Positions 58,583 through 64,000 of a stretch of 64,000 bases of DNA are shown here, one piece after another. Each line of letters opens with the position of its first letter. Within the stretch, counting starts at the first letter, position 1. A program made the position numbers and the translations under genes. The notes below the pieces were generated by a model that had not been told where the DNA came from, ran no database searches, and saw only the letters and a list, made by a program, of their open reading frames with translations. The DNA lies in assembly GCA_026545765.1 (NCBI GenBank), contig CM048842.1, positions 27,380,667 to 27,444,666 of the forward strand. The letters run 5' to 3'. The DNA comes from Plantago major. Lineage: Eukaryota > Streptophyta > Magnoliopsida > Lamiales > Plantaginaceae.

Positions 58583-59998
58583 TGTTAGGAATATCTGTTA
58601 GTATTTTGATCATTCATCACATGTTCTTATCTTTGCCAGAAAGGTGATTAAGTACTCTTAGTTCACTTGAACATTGTAAAAGAGGATTAGTCTAGTAAAT
58701 CTTGTTTTAGGATTATAGGTCTCTGAATGTAATTTTTATTTCCAAGAAGACCATGAAGATCAATCCTAGCAATGGAGCTTTTCTGAAGATTACAAGACCG
58801 GAGATTGCACAAGATTTATGAAGACACCAAGGTTTAGTCTCACTCGGAAAGACTATGTCCTTAATCCTTTCTCAAGTGCATTTAGTTACTTTTGAAACAT
58901 GATTCTGGAACATATGACACCATGAGTATGGAGCATGCAAGCCATCAGAAAGGCTAATGTATCCGTTGAAGACTACAGGACAAGAAATAGTACATATGCA
59001 TTAATTGCATCGCGTAAAAGTCTAAAGCACGATCCTCTGAGATATGAGACAAGGACTTCTGAGTACTCTTTTCAAGATAATTATAGACTGAATTTGAATT
59101 GTGTCTAACGGAAAATATCCCAACGACTCTCCAATTCATCTTTAAATATCACACACTTAGATGCTGAGAAATACAACGACCAAAGAAAGATCTAACTTGC
59201 AAACTTACAAACTAGCAAAGTATTCTCTCAAGCACTCTACTACCCTTTCTGAAAGCTTTCTGTTGCTTGAAGAATCACTAGTAGTTCTAAGTTGTCCTGA
59301 ACCTTAACAAGAGATTGTTATTCGTGAAAGAGTTGAACTATCAGATAACCTTTCTGAAGCTCATTCTCCAGAACGGACATCAATTACTTGGGTCAGTAAA
59401 GAGCAGATTGCCATACACTGAACAATTGTATTAAGTAGTCTTGTTCTATTAGGCTCTCTAGAAACATAACTGAAAAGTTATACAAGAAGCCTCTCTGATA
59501 AACCTTATAACCAACACCATTAAGGCGTGGAGTAGAGGAAGTACTTGATTTGGGAAATCCGGGAATAACTCCAAGGTTATCTGAGTAGAGGAAGTACTTA
59601 GCTCTAGGAGCTGGGGAATAACTCAGGGGGAACATTTGGTTGGGAACCATTTGTTTAGGAATCTTAGAATAGGATTATTGTAAGGTGAACTCAATTATCT
59701 GTTCTAGTGAATTCTAGGTCTCAGAAAGACCGAAGTGGATTAGTTGGAGGATTACGCCACCTCCAGATACCACTATACTTGCTGTGTTACTTACCTTTCT
59801 ACATTTATCTTTCAGCAAAGCACACACACATACATATTGTTTCTGCAATTACCTATCTTAAAGTCTTCCGCGCTCTGAATTTAAGTATCAGAAACCCCCC
59901 ATGTTTCTGAGAAACTGTGTTTATCGACAAAAGTTTTAAAAGACTATTCACCCCCCCCCCCCCTCTAGTCTTTTACTTTGCCGTTATCTGGACCAACA
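58583..59998 (+). repeat. S5 3' LTR
   Basis: Near-identical to 44634-46058 by eye. Its poly-C loop has 13 C where the 5' LTR has 7. It is followed by GTCTG, the right target duplication (GTCTA on the left). Confidence 0.92.
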
Positions 59999-61614
59999 GT
60001 CTGACACTTGCTCAGTGTGAGGGCTTTCTGGGACGTGCCTGTCAGAGAGGTCATTTCCAGAATTAGCTCTCTGATGAACATCTTCAGTTTCCATTTCTGG
60101 AATTCTCATAGGAAATTCTTCATCATGTCTGAGAATTATCTGGTTGTTCATGCTTTTCTTCGTTAGAGTCATCCTCTCTTTCCATAATGATGTTTTTCCT
60201 TTCTGAGGGTTCTTCTTCAGAATCCTTTAACATTAGTTCCTTGAACCTTTCTGAGAGTTCATCATCAAGGGGTGATTTCTTGCTTTCTTCATAGAATACA
60301 ACGTGAACTAATTCTTCAATCTTCTTTGTTCTTTTGTTGTAAACTCTGTAAGCTTTGCTATTCATAGAATAACCAAGAAACACTCCTTCATCTGCCTTTG
60401 GTTGAAATGTTCTTAGATACTCTTTTCCATTGTTAAGAACAAAACATCTACAACCAAACACTTTCAGATGTTTATTATTAGGGGGTCTACCAGCCAAGAG
60501 CTCATAAGGGGTCTTGTCATGGTGTTTTTTTTATCAAACATCTGTTCTGAGTGTAGCATGCTGTGTTTACAGCTTCAACCCAATAAACTTCACTTATTTC
60601 AAAGGTCACCAAAGATTGTCCTTGCTGCTTCTTTAAGGGTTCTGTTTTTCCTTTATGCAACACCATTTTGTTGTGGTGTTCTTACAGAGGAAAGTTGATG
60701 TTGTATACCTTTGCTGGTACAAAACTCCTTTATATACTGGTTGACAAATTCAGTACCATGGTCTGTTCTGATTGCAGATACCTTGTCATTTTTCATGACT
60801 TCAAGCTTATTTAGCAAGTTTGGTATCTCCACCCTAGCATCAGATTTATGCTTCAGAAAGACAACCCAAGTGAATCTTGAGAAGTCATCTACAACAACCA
60901 GACCATACTTCTTTCCTGCATAACTAGTTACAGATGATTCAAAAAGATCCATGTGTAATAGTTGCAGTGGTCTAACACTAGAGTGTCTGGTTTTGGACTT
61001 GAAAGAAATCTTAGATTGTTTCCCCATCTGACAGGCAGAACAGATACCATCCTTTCTGAAAGATGTTTTGGGAAGGCCAACCACTAACTCTTTCTTGGCA
61101 AGTTTGTTCAGAGTTTTGAAATTCAAGTGACTCATTCTTTTGTGCCATAACCAGTGCTCTTCTGTGTGACCAGATTGACTCACCATGAGACATTCTTCAG
61201 TTGTGGCAGATGCCCAATCGGCAAATAAAGACTGCCTTTCCGCCTAGCAACCAAGACTGTCTACTTTGACTCATTGTCAATAAGTTTGCAATACTTTGCT
61301 TTGAATTTCACAGTAAATCCCTTGTCTGCAAACTGGCTCATGCTAAAAAGATTGAATTTCAAACCCTTAACATGTAATACGTCAGTAATTGTTAAAGATC
61401 CCAATTTGACGTTGCCAAATCCCAGAGAGGGATTTAATTCTCCAAAGAAATCGATGTCTGGTCCATTGTTGCAAGCTTTGTAGTTGACCAGATTTGCTTT
61501 GTCTCCTGTCATGTGCTTTCCGCATCCACTATCAAATAGCCATTGAGCCTTAGTCCAAGAGGCGTTACGCAAAACAGAAATGGAGTTAGGTTCTTGCCTC
61601 GGAGATAGAACCAC
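59999..61614 (-). pseudogene. pol: S4 pol, protease and integrase part
   Basis: Read on the minus strand: protease LFDSGCGKHMTGDKA (about 61530), GAG-pre-integrase (LWHKRMSHLNF, near 61145), zinc region (CSACQMGKQSKISFKSK, near 61040), integrase core (60950-60650) and integrase C-terminal part (60530-60200), joining the text that goes on at 44628 across S5. It has about four breaks. Confidence 0.88.
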
Positions 61615-61619
61615 TTAGA

Positions 61620-62497
61620 CTAAACATTCTTCGGTAGGAATCCACATTTTAGTGAATTTCTTGGGAGTTTGTTTTTGTCTAACTTTATCGAAGGAGAAAC
61701 AATAGAATCGAATTTTGATCTCAATCTTCCTTCTTGGGTGTTTCTAGGTGTTCCTTTGGTGCTTTCTCGGACCACAGGTTTCGGGTTGCTTTTCAAAAAC
61801 TTAGCCTTTCGCCGTGTTCCTTCTAGCTTTGGCATTCAGTTTTCAAAGGTTTGAGATTTCTTCCACTTCGCTTATTACTACGTCAATATCGCCTTGCGCC
61901 ATTGTTCTTGTCCTTCCTTATATTGTTGTAAAGGACTTTTCCAATAGCACGTTAGCCAATGCCATTTCGAACACCTTTGGCTTTCGAATGCGGTCTTGAA
62001 GCCTTACTAGTTTCTGCACCGTCTTTATTTTCATAAAATGGTACAGTAGAGAATTTGCCTATTCCAGCAATTCTTCCTTTCCTAGTAATATAGCAATGTG
62101 GATGGCTACATGTCTGAGGGTTGTATTTCTTTTCAGAAACCTCATCCACAAGTTTCTTGTGAATTTGTTGTTCTTTCAAAGGTTGGGTTGCTACTCCTTT
62201 TCCTTTGTCAACTACCTTAGCTTTCTGACCAATGCTATAGGTGGTTGAAGAACCATTCTGTTGACTTTTTACAAAGGTCAACCTTTAATCACTCTTCTTC
62301 AGAGGAGATGAATTACTCGATTGTTCATCAAGTCCAAGTCCACCTTTCTCAGAGGGATCTCTCAGATATGATTGAACCTCAGTGAGAGTGTCACTAGCCT
62401 TTGCATAAGATTGGAAGGATAGCTCTTTCTTTCGGAGTTCCTCATTCTCAGAAAGCAGCTTCATCATTTTCTTATTAAGTTCATCCAAGGCTAGTTT
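61620..62497 (-). pseudogene. gag: S4 gag tail
   Basis: Only the tail of gag is here: the end of the coiled-coil (KKMMKLLSENEELRKKELSF), the CSHPHC motif (about 62115) and the basic end. The match to S5 stops at about 62497, where plus-strand S3 text begins. Confidence 0.82.
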
Positions 62498-63461
62498 AGA
62501 ACCATCTAGTGTGAAGGTATATAAAAATCAGTGATAAACATTCTTCATTATGGGTTACTATGAATTCTTCTCTAATTACTCAATACTTTCTACTTACAGG
62601 CTCATTTAGAAGTAAAAGTGCAAGGGGGAAGAGTTGCGACCTCCCCTGTACCCATGGAAATTGATGAAGCCCCCAAGGTAACATCACCAGAAAGAACACC
62701 AGAAACTGAGAAGGTTTCTGAGAAAAATGATTCTGAGCCTCCTATTGTGGAGGTAAGTGAAAAAATCAGAGATCATTGAAGCTTAATTGCATAAATTCTT
62801 TTATGACAATTTCCTAAGTATTGTGATAATTTTAATTCTCAGGTTCAAAAAGAAAGAGAGGATGCTGAGGATCAGACTTCCAAGTCTCCTCCTCACACCA
62901 AGATATCTGAGACACCTGGAACCTCAATAGTCCAACCATTTGAGCCTGTTGCTGTTGCACAGGTAACACAGATACTTGACTACTCTAAAAACCAGATGTG
63001 TACTAAAATTTTGAAACTAACTCAAAACTCTCTCTCTTTCGGGCTCAAGCTAGTGCCACAATGGTCCCTGAAGTTTCAGACAAGGACCTACTTCCATTTT
63101 TCAAGAATCACACTCTGCCAAAGCATCTCAAGTGCTTCAAGAAATGGCAGAGACTCAGATGCTCTGATTTGACTGAAATAACAAGGGTCATTGATCACCC
63201 TACTAGAAGAGAAAGAGCATTTGACCTTGAAAATTATGTCCATGCAATGTTCCCAACAGAGAAATACTCTTTTGCTTCTCTAATGCATAAGGACTTCATC
63301 AAGGAAGCGGCACACAAGCTCATTCAAACCTTTGTAAAGGCAGATGGTCAGACCAGAATGCACATGGCATTCAAGCCAATCTTGCCCAGTCTCTACAAAT
63401 CATACCCTCTGAGAAAGAGGAAGTAAATGGACAAATGTACACTATTCTAGAAGTGATCAAT
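62498..63461 (+). pseudogene. S3 extra 3' region, later part
   Basis: Plus-strand text of the ladder type. Exon-like blocks open GCTCATTTAG (62600), GTTCAAAAAG (62843) and GCTCAAGCTAG (about 63043), each after an intron-like spacer. From about 63055 a 121-codon open stretch (63061-63426) matches S5 near 55470-55850 (KHLKCFKKWQRLR, FPTEKYSFASLMHKDF). It is cut at 63462 by a CACTA transposon. The text between this and 34761 is not present. Confidence 0.72.
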
Positions 63462-63480
63462 CACTACAAAAAAATCCTGT

Positions 63481-63700
63481 TTTAGCGACGGAACTATCCG
63501 TCGCTAAAACAGGACCGATCCGTCGCTAAATTCGTAGTGACGGATTTAGCGACGGATCACACCCCATCTCAATTTTGTTCGTCTCTAGGTTTTTTGCGAC
63601 GGTTAATTTATCCGTCGCTAATTAGCGACGGATAAAGTGTTGACCGTCTAAAAAAAAGCAGCACTATTTAGCGACGGATAGTTATCCGTCGCTAAATAGT
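63481..63700. repeat. CACTA subterminal repeats, four in each direction
   Basis: TAGCGACGGA at 63483, 63547, 63623 and 63669; TCCGTCGCTA at 63497, 63519, 63611 and 63685. They pair into hairpins: 63481-63508, 63518-63557, 63608-63635 and 63663-63700, the last with 18-base arms (ACTATTTAGCGACGGATA and its complement) and a 2-base loop. Confidence 0.9.
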
Positions 63701-63744
63701 ATTTTTTGTTTTTTTATTTTTGATACGAATATTTTGACAATTTT

Positions 63745-63930
63745 ATACGAATATTCAATACGGATAAATCGATAATTTTATTCAATTCGGATAAACCAAC
63801 AATTATATACGAATATTCAATACGGATAAACCGACAATTGTATACGATTATTCAATACGCATAAACTGATAATTTTATTCAATACGGATAAACCGACAAT
63901 TGCATACAATATTCGATAATACAATATACA
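63745..63930. repeat. Composite AT-rich tandem repeat inside the CACTA end
   Basis: Units start ATACGAATATTCAATACGGA at 63745. Lengths alternate as about 62, 35 and 62 bases, because a 27-base block (ATAATTTTATTCAATWCGGA-type) is present or absent. The array fades after about 63900. No coding sequence is seen. Confidence 0.7.
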
Positions 63931-64000
63931 ACATTTAATAATAATTAATACAAATAAGAAATTACAAAATTAATAAGAAATTACAATAATGAATTATTCA

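Larger units (their letters stand above)
44634..59998 (+). mobile_element. Copia copy S5, full-length LTR to LTR, long form
   Basis: 15,365 bases, the best-kept copy. It has both LTRs (1,425 and 1,416 bases, near-identical by eye), a perfect primer site, gag, pol, hairpin spacer, the long extra 3' region and a polypurine tract. It is broken, with about a dozen breaks overall. Its length is well above the 9-10 kb usual for SIRE elements, the excess being the extra region. It lies inside S4, a close sister, so both belong to a recently active subfamily. Confidence 0.92.
36067..62497 (-). mobile_element. Copia copy S4, minus strand, hosts S5
   Basis: SIRE/Maximus-type element of the same subfamily as S5. 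Read on the minus strand from the right it has the tail of gag (62497-61620), pol (61614-59999, then 44633-42809), hairpin spacer (42808-41881), extra 3' region (41880-36690), 3' UTR, polypurine tract and the first 242 bases of an LTR (36308-36067). Its 5' LTR and first part of gag are not present. It is broken, with about fifteen or more breaks besides the S5 insertion. Confidence 0.85.
4945..63461 (+). mobile_element. Copia copy S3, the host of all later insertions
   Basis: A SIRE/Maximus-type Copia element inserted into the RNase H region of S1. Its pieces are the LTR (4945-5336 and 17084-18253), primer site, gag (18372-20911), pol (20930-22133 and 31421-33542), spacer, start of the extra 3' region (34303-34761) and later part of that region (62498-63461). 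The gaps are filled by S2, by Gypsy-like B with C inside it, by the LTR at 34762, by S4 with S5 inside it, and by a CACTA transposon at the right edge. The copy is heavily broken, with more than fifteen breaks apart from the insertions. Its 3' LTR is not in the window. Confidence 0.8.
63462..64000. mobile_element. CACTA (En/Spm) transposon, one end
   Basis: Starts CACTACAAAAAAATCC, the terminal inverted repeat type of plant CACTA elements, followed by dense TAGCGACGGA/TCCGTCGCTA subterminal repeats. The transposase would bind these. The element runs off the window, so length, coding capacity and direction are unknown. AAT (63459-63461) would be its 3-base target duplication, which cannot be checked here. 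Confidence 0.88.

Overview
This window is plant nuclear DNA, most likely from a eudicot with a repeat-rich genome. The evidence is Ty1/Copia LTR retrotransposons of SIRE/Maximus type primed by initiator tRNA-Met, Gypsy-like elements with an Athila/Tat-type tRNA-Asp primer site, and a CACTA transposon end built on TAGCGACGGA repeats. I found no ordinary host gene, rRNA, tRNA gene or CRISPR array. Nearly every base belongs to a mobile-element fossil. Species cannot be told from the sequence.

Layout. Positions 1-2490 hold Gypsy-like LTR and internal pieces lying in an old Copia copy, S1 (2491-4944). S1 was hit by Copia copy S3 (from 4945). S3 runs to the right end in pieces and carries all later insertions. 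Copia copy S2 (5337-17078, target duplication GCTTC) lies in the S3 5' LTR. Gypsy-like element B (22134-31415, minus) lies in S3 pol, and its sister C (25758-30814, plus, target duplication ATAAT) lies inside an LTR of B. A Gypsy-like LTR (34762-35942) and minus-strand Copia copy S4 (36067-44633 and 59999-62497) interrupt the extra gene of S3. Copia copy S5 (44634-59998) lies inside S4. A CACTA transposon begins at 63462, again in the extra gene of S3. The deepest stack is S1 > S3 > S4 > S5.

The Copia copies share one plan: LTR, primer site, gag with a CCHC knuckle and a long coiled/basic tail, pol (protease, integrase, reverse transcriptase, RNase H), a hairpin-bearing spacer, a large extra 3' region, polypurine tract, LTR. 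All are broken. The Gypsy-like elements B and C are non-autonomous: long LTRs and a gag-like frame but no pol.

The most unusual feature is the extra 3' region of the Copia family (about 5 kb in S4 and S5). It has promoter-like sequence upstream, a folded-looking N-terminal domain, a regular ladder of short exon-like blocks each opening with G(C/T)TCA or similar and parted by 77-84 base intron-like spacers, then a coiled-coil, acidic and basic C-terminal half. It looks like a gene with promoter and introns carried in sense orientation inside a retrotransposon. Two further systems of repeated RNA hairpins with matched stem changes occur, one in the LTR leader and one just after pol.
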